Of a stretch of 64,000 nt of DNA, positions 42,454 to 50,602 are shown in pieces (position 1 is the stretch's first letter; every line of letters starts with the position of its first letter). The notes under the pieces were generated by a model, which did no database searches, was not told where the DNA came from, and saw only the letters and a list, made by a program, of their open reading frames with translations. This stretch comes from Salinimicrobium sp050750585. GTDB taxonomy: Bacteria; Bacteroidota; Bacteroidia; Flavobacteriales; Flavobacteriaceae. The translations under genes and the position numbers were made by a program. The stretch is taken from positions 124,001 to 188,000 of the forward strand of contig NZ_JBOJLM010000003.1 of the NCBI RefSeq assembly GCF_050750585.1, written 5' to 3'.

Positions 42454-44298
42454 CTAGTAAGTTCCCAATCCGTCTACAGTATCCTTTTCAAGAACTTCCC
42501 ACTCATCTTCTGTGTAGGTTGTGTTTGGCGCGGTCACGGTCGATTTTCTTCTTAGGGTAACATCTTTTCCAAAATCAACGTCCCCGTCAACACCAATCAT
42601 ATCTATTAGAACGCCATTTTTAAATAATCCAACTGGATCATCACCGTTAAAATCGACTGGCGCTCCGCTTAACGAAACATCAGAGGCATCAATGATTGCC
42701 TGAATATCTGCACCACCATTGCTGATCACAAATACATCTCCGCTGGCTAAAGTTCCTTCAAGAGTGTATTCATTGCTCCATTCTCCATTTCCGTTCACCT
42801 GCTTCTGAATAGAATATGCAGAAAGGTCAACCTCTTCGCCTGTGATATTGGCAATTTCTACAGCTTTATTAACTCCGCCTCCTTCAACATATTCAGAAAA
42901 GAAAAGTTCGGCAGAAGTTCCACCGCCATTTTCGGTTTCTTCTGTAGTCGTAGCTTCTACGGCTGCGCTTTGTGCAGATTCATTGTCGTAAATATCTCTT
43001 GCAAGTACTGTGAAAGAATATTGAGTTTCAGCTTCTAATCCTGCAATAGTAAATTCGGTATTTGTGGTAGTGGCATTATATTCTCCATCTAGGAAAAGAT
43101 CGTACTCCATTACTTCTACATTGTCTGTTGAAGCATCCCAGCTAAGGCTTACACTATTAGAAGTGACAGTGCCAACAGTAAGATTTGCAGGAGTGGTAGG
43201 TGCTTCTGTATCTTCATTGGTGGTTGCTTCTACTGCGTCGCTTTCTTCGGAAACATTTCCGGCTGCATCTACTGCGGCAACAGTGATTGAGTAAGTAGTA
43301 CCGGGAGTTAGATCTGCAAGTGTAGTAGAAGTCGAAGAAGTACTGGTTACACTTTCTCCATCCAGCATAATATTATATTTAACCACACCAATATTATCTG
43401 TAGCTGCTTCCCAGCTTAGATCAAGGGTTTCATAACTTACTTCTGAAGCTGTCAATGCCTGTGGAGCAGAAGGTGCTTCATTGTCTTCCTCTACAGGTTC
43501 TCCGTTCCAGCGGTTTTGAGCTTCGTCACCTCCCCATAATCTTGTTGCAAGATGCGGGTTATCGATAAACGGATTTCTGTTGCCCTGTGCATCATAAATA
43601 ACCTCATTGCGTTGAAGTTCTAAGGCAGAAACAGGATCTTCGGTATTCCATTCAAGGAAAAGCTCCAGGCCACCTATTTCGTTAAAAGGCTCATCGTAAC
43701 GCAGGTTCATGTACATGATCATTCGGGCAACATCACCTCTCCATTCATCACCGGGAAAGAATTTATTCCCGTCTACCAGCTCAAAAGATCCTTCCCCATC
43801 TGTAAAAGGGTAATTTCCTCTTGTTTGGTTTACCTGGACATCTGCTGCACGAAGGTGATGTAGGTCTCCTTTTGCTGTATTATCCACCAAAGATTGTGGA
43901 TATACGTGCTCTGTATTAAAAGTTTGGGGCTCATAAGTATTGCCTCCAGATAGGTATTCTTCCCAATACCTGCTTTCACCGGTATAAATAAGAACAACAT
44001 TGTCTGGGTTATTTGGATCTTCATCTGCCTTATACAGGTAATCATGCCTGTCTGTATAATCGAGCATGTTGCTGTGTTTGGCAATAGTAAGGGTTGCAAG
44101 ATCATCATAAAGTTCCTCGTTTTCTTCCGAGAAGTCTATTCCTTCATAGTAATCTGCAAGAGCATCAGGAACTTCGTAGTAAGGAGTTACTTCTATTGGA
44201 TCTGGATCTGGATCTATAGGTGTGTTCACATCATCATCAGAACTACAGCCAATCAGAAAAAGAATGCTTAAAAAAGGTAAATAAAATGATTTTTTCAT
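42454..44298 (-). CDS. secreted endonuclease I with FN3 and lamin-tail domains
   Basis: A 614-residue lipoprotein: lipobox LIGC (Cys18), then SSDDD, a good surface export signal. Residues about 40-265 are an endonuclease I (His-Me finger) domain with FNTEHVYPQSL (His131), KGDLHHLRAAD and NQTRGNYPF. Two fibronectin type III domains follow (about 277-360 and 368-453, each with LSWxAxTDN and a TPGTTY or EAETQY turn), then a lamin-tail domain (about 465-614, ELFFSEYVEGGGVNKAVEI). It probably degrades extracellular DNA at the cell surface, for phosphate or nucleotide supply or biofilm turnover. Single gene with its own promoter-like box and terminator. The FN3 repeats may act as spacers. Confidence 0.9.
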   Translation of the reverse strand: MKKSFYLPFLSILFLIGCSSDDDVNTPIDPDPDPIEVTPYYEVPDALADYYEGIDFSEENEELYDDLATLTIAKHSNMLDYTDRHDYLYKADEDPNNPDNVVLIYTGESRYWEEYLSGGNTYEPQTFNTEHVYPQSLVDNTAKGDLHHLRAADVQVNQTRGNYPFTDGEGSFELVDGNKFFPGDEWRGDVARMIMYMNLRYDEPFNEIGGLELFLEWNTEDPVSALELQRNEVIYDAQGNRNPFIDNPHLATRLWGGDEAQNRWNGEPVEEDNEAPSAPQALTASEVSYETLDLSWEAATDNIGVVKYNIMLDGESVTSTSSTSTTLADLTPGTTYSITVAAVDAAGNVSEESDAVEATTNEDTEAPTTPANLTVGTVTSNSVSLSWDASTDNVEVMEYDLFLDGEYNATTTNTEFTIAGLEAETQYSFTVLARDIYDNESAQSAAVEATTTEETENGGGTSAELFFSEYVEGGGVNKAVEIANITGEEVDLSAYSIQKQVNGNGEWSNEYTLEGTLASGDVFVISNGGADIQAIIDASDVSLSGAPVDFNGDDPVGLFKNGVLIDMIGVDGDVDFGKDVTLRRKSTVTAPNTTYTEDEWEVLEKDTVDGLGTY

Positions 44299-44334
44299 CT
44301 TAGTTTTTTAAATGTTATTGGTTTTCGATTGTCG

Positions 44335-44342
44335 CAAAATTA
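44335..44342 (-). promoter_or_regulatory. -7 box upstream of the endonuclease gene
   Basis: Minus strand TAATTTTG matches TAnnTTTG and lies 36 bp before the start codon. No TTG is found at the expected -33 position. Confidence 0.4.
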
Positions 44343-44417
44343 AAGTTTATTTCCCGTTCATTATATTAAGTAATGGTAAAATTCCTCAACTTTTCAGCAT
44401 TTTGGAAACAGTTTAAA

Positions 44418-44454
44418 TAAAAAATCCTGCATTTCGTTTAATAAAATGCAGGAT
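44418..44454 (-). terminator. terminator of the RNA methyltransferase gene
   Basis: Eleven-bp stem ATCCTGCATTT (44424-44434) and AAATGCAGGAT (44444-44454); the A run at 44418-44424 is the T run on the minus strand. It follows the methyltransferase stop by 24 bp. Confidence 0.88.
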
Positions 44455-44478
44455 AATAGGAATATTAATGGGTCCGAA

Positions 44479-45696
44479 TTATTTTTTCTTTTCCAGAAGT
44501 GCCATGTAGAAGCCGTCAAATCCGGTTTCGCTGGATAAGATCTTCTGATCTTTTGCCAGGCTGAAATCCTTTCCTTCTTCGGAAGCCAAAAATTTCTTTA
44601 CCTGCGCTTCATTTTCTGAAGGTAAAATAGAACAGGTGGCGTATACCATTTTACCGCCATTTTTTACCATTTTAGAGTACTGCTTCAGGATCTCTTCCTG
44701 GGTTTGTCTGATGGTCTCAATGAATTCCGGTTGCAGCTTCCATTTTGCATCGGGATTTCGGCTTAAAACGCCCAGGCCGCTACAAGGTGCGTCTATAAGA
44801 ACACGATCTGCACTTCCGTAGAGCTTTTTTACCACTTTTGAAGAGTCTATCACCCGCGGTTCAATGTTGTGAGCTCCTGCCCGACGGGCACGGCGCTTCA
44901 ACTCCTTCAGTTTGTTGCCGTAAATATCTGTAGCGATCAACTGACCTTTATTTTCCATCAAGGCTGCGAGGTGCAAAGACTTTCCGCCGGCACCGGCACA
45001 GGTATCAACCACACGCATTCCCGGTTCTACACCAAGGAAGCGGGCAACCAGTTGAGAAGAAGCATCCTGGACCTCAAAAAAGCCATTTTTGAAGGCTTCT
45101 GTCCTAAACACGTTCTTTCTTTCCTTGAGTTGCAGGGCATCGGGATAGCCTTCCAAAAATTCGGTTTCAATCTCCTCTTTTTGAAGCTCCTGTTTTAATT
45201 TTTCCCTTGTAGTTTGGAGCGTATTTACCCTAAGGATCACGGGAGCCTGCTCATTCAAGGCATGGATTTCCTTTTCCCAGGTTTCTTCACCAAGCTCTTT
45301 TACGCCCATTTCATCCAGCCAGTCGGGCACAGATTCCCTGTACTTTCTAATCTTGCTTAATTCGTCGAATTTACCTTTGATACGGCGGGTAGGAACAGGT
45401 TCTATCTGCTTCCAGTCGGCCGGAATTTCGATTCCTCTTAATGTCGCCCAAACAGCGAATAACCTGAAAAGATTTTCCCGGGAATATGGAGCTTTAACTT
45501 CAGCAATTTCTGAGTAAAGCCTTTTCCAGCGAACAATGTCGTATGTAGTTTCAGCAATAAAGCTTCGGTCCCGGGCACCCCAACGTTTATCGCGTTTAAG
45601 TGTTTTTTCAATCACCTTATCGGCATAAGCTCCTTCATTAAATATTTCACTAAGGGCATCAACGGTAGCAAAGACCAAATTTCTGTATAAGCGCAT
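44479..45696 (-). CDS. RsmB/NOP family RNA cytosine-C5 methyltransferase
   Basis: A 405-residue SAM-dependent methyltransferase. The SAM site is VVDTCAGAGGKSLHLAAL (about 235-252). The two catalytic cysteines of the m5C family are in LIDAPCSGLGVLSRNPDAKW and MVYATCSILPSENE. Preceding the SAM site is GFFEVQDASSQLVARFLG, the substrate-side block of the family. The N-terminal half is not an obvious NusB domain as in E. coli RsmB, but GARDRSFIAETTYDIVRWKR resembles one in part. The target is probably 16S rRNA (position 967 in E. coli) but this cannot be read from sequence. It is divergent from the next gene, with 74 bp between. Confidence 0.9.
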   Translation of the reverse strand: MRLYRNLVFATVDALSEIFNEGAYADKVIEKTLKRDKRWGARDRSFIAETTYDIVRWKRLYSEIAEVKAPYSRENLFRLFAVWATLRGIEIPADWKQIEPVPTRRIKGKFDELSKIRKYRESVPDWLDEMGVKELGEETWEKEIHALNEQAPVILRVNTLQTTREKLKQELQKEEIETEFLEGYPDALQLKERKNVFRTEAFKNGFFEVQDASSQLVARFLGVEPGMRVVDTCAGAGGKSLHLAALMENKGQLIATDIYGNKLKELKRRARRAGAHNIEPRVIDSSKVVKKLYGSADRVLIDAPCSGLGVLSRNPDAKWKLQPEFIETIRQTQEEILKQYSKMVKNGGKMVYATCSILPSENEAQVKKFLASEEGKDFSLAKDQKILSSETGFDGFYMALLEKKK

Positions 45697-45714
45697 AAAT
45701 TTTATTTAAAGGCG

Positions 45715-45722
45715 CAAAGGTA
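45715..45722 (-). promoter_or_regulatory. -7 box of the RNA methyltransferase gene
   Basis: Minus strand TACCTTTG matches TAnnTTTG exactly, 18 bp before the start codon. The -33 TTG is not evident. Confidence 0.45.
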
Positions 45723-45770
45723 AGCTTTTTAAACTTCGGAAAAATCTATCTTTACCTTCAAATTCAGGTT

Positions 45771-46835
45771 ATGAAGCGTATAGTTTTTCTTCTTTTTATA
45801 TTAATAATCGGGTGTAAATCAGATCCTAAAAATGAACAACAGCAGGAGGTTTTGACCAGAGAGCGGCAAGCTTTTACTGAAGTCGAGATTGACATGCTGC
45901 TCGAGGATTCCATCAGCATCAGGGCTATTGAGATCATGGGAGAAGATTTGGCCTTTGCGGGATCAAACGGGGCTTATGGTATTTACAATTCGGCTAAAGA
46001 TGAGGTGCGGGTAAGCCGGCAGCAGTATGATTCGATTGCTCCCGAATTTAGGGCTGTGGCAGGGACTTCCGAAGATTTTTTTATGCTGAGCGTTGCAAAT
46101 CCGGCGCTTTTGTACAAAACTGGCGACAGCGGACAAATGGAACTGGTATATAAAGAAGAAGGTGAAAAGGTCTTTTATGATGCCATGACCTTTTGGAATG
46201 ATCAAGAAGGTATAGCGATGGGCGATCCTGTGGAAAATTGTCTTTCAGTAATAATTTCCCGCGACGGCGGGAAGAGCTGGAATAAACTTCCCTGCGATCT
46301 ACTACCAAAAGCTGCCGAAGGCGAAGCGGCCTTTGCAGCGAGCAATGCAAACATTGCGGTAGAAGGGGAGAAGGCCTGGATACTTTCGGGAGGAGCAAGG
46401 TCAAGAGTTTATTTTACACCCAATAAAGGAAAAACCTGGGAAGTTTTCGATACGCCACTGGTGCAGGGAAAAAACACCCAGGGCGGCTACGCTATGGATT
46501 TTTATGATGAACAACAAGGCGTGATCATTGGAGGAGATTATACGGCCCCCGAAGAAAATTCCGGAAACAAAGCAATCTCGAATGATGGCGGCAAGACCTG
46601 GAACCTAATTGCCGATGACCAGGATCCCGGTTATAAAAGCAGTGTACGTTACGTTCCCGGCGGTGATGGCAAGGAAATGGTGGCTGTAGGATTTACAGGT
46701 ATCTCGTATTCCAAAGATGCCGGCCAGAGCTGGAAAGAACTTTCTCCCGAAGGGTTTTACACTATCCGATTTCTAAATGACAGCATTGCTTACGCGGCAG
46801 GAAAGAACAGGCTGGCAAAATTAAAATTCAGGTAA
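45771..46835 (+). CDS. BNR/Ycf48-like beta-propeller lipoprotein
   Basis: A 354-residue lipoprotein with lipobox IIGC (Cys15). The body has repeats of the Asp-box type: IISRDGGKSWNKLP, YFTPNKGKTWEVF, ISNDGGKTWNL and SYSKDAGQSWKEL, each at the corner of a propeller blade, plus GIAMGDP and GVIIGGDY turns similar to Ycf48-like photosystem II stability factors. Flavobacterial versions are often annotated as oxidoreductase or glycosyl hydrolase without evidence. The function is unknown; an envelope binding or assembly role is the most one can infer. A TATCTTTA box 17 bp before the start resembles a -7 element. It is convergent with the sigma-factor module. Confidence 0.82.
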   Translation: MKRIVFLLFILIIGCKSDPKNEQQQEVLTRERQAFTEVEIDMLLEDSISIRAIEIMGEDLAFAGSNGAYGIYNSAKDEVRVSRQQYDSIAPEFRAVAGTSEDFFMLSVANPALLYKTGDSGQMELVYKEEGEKVFYDAMTFWNDQEGIAMGDPVENCLSVIISRDGGKSWNKLPCDLLPKAAEGEAAFAASNANIAVEGEKAWILSGGARSRVYFTPNKGKTWEVFDTPLVQGKNTQGGYAMDFYDEQQGVIIGGDYTAPEENSGNKAISNDGGKTWNLIADDQDPGYKSSVRYVPGGDGKEMVAVGFTGISYSKDAGQSWKELSPEGFYTIRFLNDSIAYAAGKNRLAKLKFR

Positions 46836-46840
46836 AAATA

Positions 46841-46873
46841 AATGATCCGGCGCCTTTCGGCAACCGGATCATT
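46841..46873. terminator. bidirectional terminator between the BNR and Spy-like genes
   Basis: Ten-bp stem AATGATCCGG (46841-46850) and CCGGATCATT (46864-46873), loop with an inner GCC/GGC pair. The A-rich left flank makes a T run on the minus strand, so it serves the Spy-like gene best. Confidence 0.85.
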
Positions 46874-46893
46874 TCAACTAACCAACCAAAAAA

Positions 46894-47331
46894 CTATTTA
46901 TTATTTGAATCTTTACGCTGGCGATACTCCAGCATCATCTTGTGATTAAATTCATCTTCAACTTTCTTTAACTGCATAATTCTGCGGGCGCTAAAGATCT
47001 GTTTGAGATCGTTGTAATATTTCTTTTTTAAGAGGTAATCTTCACGTTCAAGAGACACGTACTCGTCGAGTTTGGCATTGGCCCTGTCTTCGGTAATGCA
47101 CTCAATGTTTTCAACTTCGGCTCTCTCCTGGCGGTACAAATCCCTGCGCTTATCAACATATTCGTTGTAAAGAGGCCAAAATTTTTGGGCTTCCTGGGCC
47201 GTTAAATTAAGCCCTTCAGTAATATAGGCTGTTTTGAGAGCTTTTATCTTCTCGCGGTGCCCATCCCTGTCCTGTGCTTCGGCATAAAAGCCGGCAGTAA
47301 GGAAGAGGATCATAAATAAAATATTTTTCAT
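46894..47331 (-). CDS. Spy/CpxP-like periplasmic protein of a sigma-factor module
   Basis: A 145-residue secreted protein. I use the ATG at 47331, directly after the stop of the preceding gene (TAGCATG); an ATG at 47343 overlapping that gene is the alternative. The signal peptide ends at YAEAQ (about residue 20). The rest is helical, with LNLTAQEAQKFWPLYNEY, which resembles the LTxxQ motifs of Spy/CpxP proteins, and a long charged coiled-coil region. Flavobacterial proteins of this kind are often called sensor of ECF-type sigma factor. With the sigma factor and the membrane protein upstream it forms a three-gene operon, probably an envelope-stress sensing unit. Chaperone activity is inferred. 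Confidence 0.82.
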   Translation of the reverse strand: MKNILFMILFLTAGFYAEAQDRDGHREKIKALKTAYITEGLNLTAQEAQKFWPLYNEYVDKRRDLYRQERAEVENIECITEDRANAKLDEYVSLEREDYLLKKKYYNDLKQIFSARRIMQLKKVEDEFNHKMMLEYRQRKDSNNK

Positions 47332-47332
47332 G

Positions 47333-47839
47333 CTAGTTTTCATTAAGTAGAAGCGCCGGTTCTTCAATATTCTCATTGAGATATTCATACAGGGCTTCTT
47401 TATCAATATAGGGGTTTGCCGAAGCAGTTATTTCATAAGGTGCAAAATCGGTCTCGTTTGGGTTGTCTGTATCAATCGATTCCAAAAGGTAATTTTCAAC
47501 GGCGGTAATGTTTAGGTCTTCAAAGCCTACTTCGCTGCTGTCGTTAAAAATCACGGTGCTAAATAAAATGGCCACCACTGCTGCAACACTGGCAACGTAA
47601 GACCAAATCTTCCTGTTAAAAAGAGGAATGACCTTTCCTTCTTTTGGAGTTTCAATCTTTTCAAATACCCTGTCGCCAAGATGCTCAAAATAATCGTTGG
47701 GCACCTTGAAGGGATTGTCGCCAAAGTTCTTTTCATCTTCGGTCACGCGAGACATCATACGGGCTTCAAAGTCCTGGAAATAACCTTCCGGAACTTTAAA
47801 TCCTGATGTGTTGTGATATGGTAACCCGTTCTTTTTCAT
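47333..47839 (-). CDS. single-pass membrane protein, possible anti-sigma factor
   Basis: A 168-residue protein with no family that I can name with certainty. A cytoplasmic N-terminal part (1-75) contains a duplicated motif, FKVPEGYFQDFEARMMSRV near 14-32 and FKVPNDYFEHLGDRVFEKI near 44-62. One transmembrane helix follows (YVASVAAVVAILFSTVIF, about 81-98) and then an acidic periplasmic tail. Its place between an ECF sigma factor (32 bp upstream) and a Spy-like periplasmic protein (1 bp downstream) is the usual position of an anti-sigma factor, and the topology fits. The classic zinc anti-sigma motif (HxxxCxxC) is absent, so it is either an unrelated anti-sigma type or a sensor. Confidence 0.75.
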   Translation of the reverse strand: MKKNGLPYHNTSGFKVPEGYFQDFEARMMSRVTEDEKNFGDNPFKVPNDYFEHLGDRVFEKIETPKEGKVIPLFNRKIWSYVASVAAVVAILFSTVIFNDSSEVGFEDLNITAVENYLLESIDTDNPNETDFAPYEITASANPYIDKEALYEYLNENIEEPALLLNEN

Positions 47840-47871
47840 TTAATTATTTGACTGAAAATTCTCCCAAAGGT

Positions 47872-48429
47872 TTAAGTCTGTTTTAAAAATTCTTCAATTT
47901 TTTTGGTGGCATGGTGATATGAAGCCTTTAAAGCACCTTCGGAAGTACCTAAGATATCAGAAATTTCTTTATACTTCAATTCCTGGAAGTACTTCATGTT
48001 AAAAACCTGTTGTTGTTTCTCCGGAAGGGTGGCAATGGCTTTTTGTAACTTTAACTGAATTTCATCACCTTCAAAGAATACATCGTTTTCAAGATTTTCA
48101 ATGATTTTTTGCTGAAGATCTTCTGAACTTATTTGTTGCTTTTTGGCTCTGTTGTTTAAAAAGGTAATGGCCTCATTGGTAGCGATGCGGTACATCCAGG
48201 AGAATAACTGGCTATCACCTTTAAATTTATCAATGTTCCTGAAGATCTTTATAAAGGTGTTTTGCAAAACATCATCGGCGTCTTCATGATTCTTCACAAT
48301 ATTGCGGCACTGCCAGTACAGGCGTTCCTGGTAGAGTTGCAGTAACTCCCGAAACGCCGCATTTCTGGATTCTGGATCCTGAAGCTGGGAAACTAATTTT
48401 TCTTCGGAAGAACTCAAAAGGCACCACAA
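47872..48429 (-). CDS. ECF-type RNA polymerase sigma factor
   Basis: A 185-residue sigma-70 family protein of the extracytoplasmic-function type. Region 2 (about 28-90) has NHEDADDVLQNTFIKIFRN and FSWMYRIATNEAITFLNNR, which contact core polymerase and the -10 element. Region 4 (about 125-183) has LPEKQQQVFNMKYFQELKY and the helix-turn-helix EISDILGTSEGALKASYHHA. No regions 1 or 3, as expected. It is the first gene of a module with a membrane protein and a Spy-like protein. It probably transcribes a regulon in response to an envelope signal. The start (MWCLLSSSEE) is not certain; a slightly later start is possible. Confidence 0.93.
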   Translation of the reverse strand: MWCLLSSSEEKLVSQLQDPESRNAAFRELLQLYQERLYWQCRNIVKNHEDADDVLQNTFIKIFRNIDKFKGDSQLFSWMYRIATNEAITFLNNRAKKQQISSEDLQQKIIENLENDVFFEGDEIQLKLQKAIATLPEKQQQVFNMKYFQELKYKEISDILGTSEGALKASYHHATKKIEEFLKQT

Positions 48430-48655
48430 TTTTAAGCCGGTAAAGATAGCAGGAAATCCTTAATTACCACAAAAGGCTGAAGGTATAAGGAAAGGCATGA
48501 ATATCGATGAAATACACAAAATATAGGATAAAATACACAAATTATTTTTTTATGTCAATTTTTGTAGTATCTTCACATCGTGAAAAAGTGATCTTTTTTG
48601 CCCCCAATTTAAGAACCGTTATACCACAATTCCCCCAAGTGGTACGGAGATTTTA
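48430..48655. other. leader of the sigma-factor module and nearby repeats
   Basis: Part of a 339-bp gap without a protein gene (48430-48768). It contains two 11-bp direct repeats AAATACACAAA (48510-48520 and 48531-48541), set 21 bp apart, and a complex dyad at about 48615-48648 that is described under the possible small RNA. No consensus promoter for the sigma gene was identified. Confidence 0.4.
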
Positions 48656-48687
48656 AAAAATGGATGACCTACTCATCCATTTTTTTT
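48600..48687 (+). ncRNA. possible small RNA with own terminator
   Basis: The stretch has GCCCCCAATTT, a stem CCG..TACCAC with GTGGTA.CGG (about 48617-48647) around the loop AATTCCCCCAA, and then a terminator hairpin AAAAATGGATGA/TCATCCATTTTT (48656-48685) with a run of 8 T. No plus-strand protein gene lies upstream that would need this terminator. It may be a short plus-strand RNA. The alternative is a structured leader of the minus-strand sigma gene, or simply a second terminator for the ABC gene. A weak TATCTTCA box at 48568 is the only promoter candidate. Confidence 0.35.
48656..48687. terminator. terminator hairpin
   Basis: Stem AAAAATGGATGA (48656-48667), loop CCTAC, TCATCCATTTTT (48673-48684), then more T. 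It is symmetric enough to act on both strands. Confidence 0.85.
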
Positions 48688-48709
48688 GTTTTAAAATGTA
48701 TCCTACAAA

Positions 48710-48751
48710 AAAGAGAGGTCTCAAAAATGGCATTTTTGAGACCTCTCTTTT
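48710..48751 (-). terminator. terminator of the ABC exporter operon
   Basis: Long stem of 19 pairs: AAAGAGAGGTC, core TCAAAAATGGCATTTTTGA with a GGC triloop, GACCTCTCTTT. It lies 18 bp after the stop of the ABC gene, and its A run becomes T on the minus strand. It belongs to the same core family as those at 16149 and 30131. Confidence 0.92.
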
Positions 48752-48768
48752 AATATTCTTAAAAGCTT

Positions 48769-50592
48769 TTACTCGAATGATTGCATCTCTACCAGTTTGT
48801 GATAAACAGCTTTTTTGGTCAACAGTTCTTCATGTTTTCCCTGCTCTACAATCTGGCCTCTTTGCATCACCACGATGTGATCTGCATTTTGGATGGTTGA
48901 AAGCCTGTGGGCAATAACAATAGAAGTCCTGTTCTTCATCATGTTTTCCAGGGCTTTTTGAACCAGTCTTTCGCTTTCGGTATCAAGGGCCGAGGTGGCT
49001 TCATCGAGGATCATGATTGGCGGATTTTTCAATACTGCACGTGCAATAGAAAGCCGTTGCTTTTGACCACCACTCAATTTATTCCCACTGTCTCCAATAT
49101 TGGTTTGAAGACCCTGAGGTAGATCTTTGACGAATTCCCAGGCGTTGGCAATCTTTAAGGCATCAATGATCTCTTCATCGGTCGCATTGTCTTTTCCAAG
49201 CCCTACGTTATTACGAATGGTATCATTAAAGAGGATAGAATCCTGAGTAACCAGTCCCATTAAATTCCGCAGCGATTTTTTTGTCATTTCCCGAATATCA
49301 ATACCGTCGATCTTAATAGATCCTTCGTTTACGTCATAAAAGCGGGTGACCAGGTTGGCAATGGTAGATTTTCCACTTCCCGATTGTCCTACAAGAGCAA
49401 CAGTAGATCCCTTAGGTACAGAAATGCTGAAATTCTTCAGTACATTTTCTTCTTCATATCTAAAGGAAACATTATCAATTTCTATTACCTCTTCAAAATG
49501 GCTTTTTTCGATGGCATTTTCTGAATCTATAATCGTGCTTTTAGTATCAAGAATATGAAAGATCCTTTCTGCCGCAGCATCTCCCTTTTTAACACTGTAA
49601 GTCGCTTTACTTATTTGTTTTGCGGGGGTAAGAATGTTGTAGGCCAATCCCATAAATGCAATAAAGGTGGCGCCATCAAGGGTTCCCTCAACCAGTACCA
49701 TATTTCCTCCAAACCAGAGGATGATCACAATTACAAAGATCCCCAAAAATTCGCTTGTAGGTGAGGCAAGGTTTTGGCGGTTTAACAAGCTGTCAAGTAT
49801 CCTTTTAAGCCTATTGGTAGAATCGTGAAATTTATCCCTGAATTTTTCTTCAGCATTAAACCCTTTTACAATTTTTAGGCTCGACAGGGTTTCTTCTACC
49901 AGAGAAAGAAAATAGCCATTCTCTTCTTGCGCCTGGTTGGATTTGCTTTTAAGTTTTTTACCAATTGCAGAAATTACAAATCCTGATATAGGCAGAAAAA
50001 TAAACACAAAAACCGTGAGGGTAGGGCTCATGATAAGCATGGCCGTGATGGTAAAGATAATTGTGAGGGGTTCACGAACAACCAATTCTAAGATGGATAG
50101 AAAGGAGGTTTGCACCTCATTCACATCGGCAGTAATTCGGGAAATGGTGTCACCTTTTCGTTTTTCAGAAAAATAGGAAACCGGTAGCACCAGGATCTTG
50201 TCATAAATAGCGTTTCGAACATCGCGCAGCACCCCATTCCGAAGAAAAGTGATGAAGAACGCGGCCAGGTATCCAAAAAGGTTCTTTAAGAAGAAAAGGA
50301 TTACAACAATTCCGCAGACAAATAATAGGGCAGTGACTTCATCTTCATTAACGCGACGGGTTACTTCATAGTTGAATAAATCAACCACATAATCTTTTAT
50401 ACTTCCCAGCCCGGCCCAGCGCGGTTCTACTGCCACTCTCTTAGTCTTGTCAAACAGGATCTGGATAACAGGAATGAGCGCCAGGAAAGACATGGTGCTA
50501 AAGAGCGCATAGAAAATATTGCAAATAATGTTGAGGATCGCGAACCTCTTATAGGGGATCGCGAACCTCATAATTCTCTTAAAATAATTCAT
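48769..50592 (-). CDS. ABC exporter, MsbA/HlyB-like half transporter
   Basis: A 607-residue half transporter with six transmembrane helices (about 1-330) and a C-terminal ATPase. Walker A is VALVGQSGSGKSTIANLV (about 390), the signature LSGGQKQRLSIARAVL (about 500) and Walker B PPIMILDEATSALD, followed by the switch His in IVIAHRLSTI. It probably exports a lipid, a drug or lipid A precursor as a homodimer. It starts 10 bp after the phosphohexomutase stop and forms an operon with it. Lipid A flippase (MsbA) is the closest general type, but there is no decisive residue to fix the substrate, and genomes of this group carry several such genes. Confidence 0.92.
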   Translation of the reverse strand: MNYFKRIMRFAIPYKRFAILNIICNIFYALFSTMSFLALIPVIQILFDKTKRVAVEPRWAGLGSIKDYVVDLFNYEVTRRVNEDEVTALLFVCGIVVILFFLKNLFGYLAAFFITFLRNGVLRDVRNAIYDKILVLPVSYFSEKRKGDTISRITADVNEVQTSFLSILELVVREPLTIIFTITAMLIMSPTLTVFVFIFLPISGFVISAIGKKLKSKSNQAQEENGYFLSLVEETLSSLKIVKGFNAEEKFRDKFHDSTNRLKRILDSLLNRQNLASPTSEFLGIFVIVIILWFGGNMVLVEGTLDGATFIAFMGLAYNILTPAKQISKATYSVKKGDAAAERIFHILDTKSTIIDSENAIEKSHFEEVIEIDNVSFRYEEENVLKNFSISVPKGSTVALVGQSGSGKSTIANLVTRFYDVNEGSIKIDGIDIREMTKKSLRNLMGLVTQDSILFNDTIRNNVGLGKDNATDEEIIDALKIANAWEFVKDLPQGLQTNIGDSGNKLSGGQKQRLSIARAVLKNPPIMILDEATSALDTESERLVQKALENMMKNRTSIVIAHRLSTIQNADHIVVMQRGQIVEQGKHEELLTKKAVYHKLVEMQSFE

Positions 50593-50602
50593 GTAGGGTG
50601 GC

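Noticed and set aside
45074..45092. Terminator-like core in the RNA methyltransferase
   Set aside because: The codons encode the family's conserved NGFFEVQD motif, which explains the sequence without an element.
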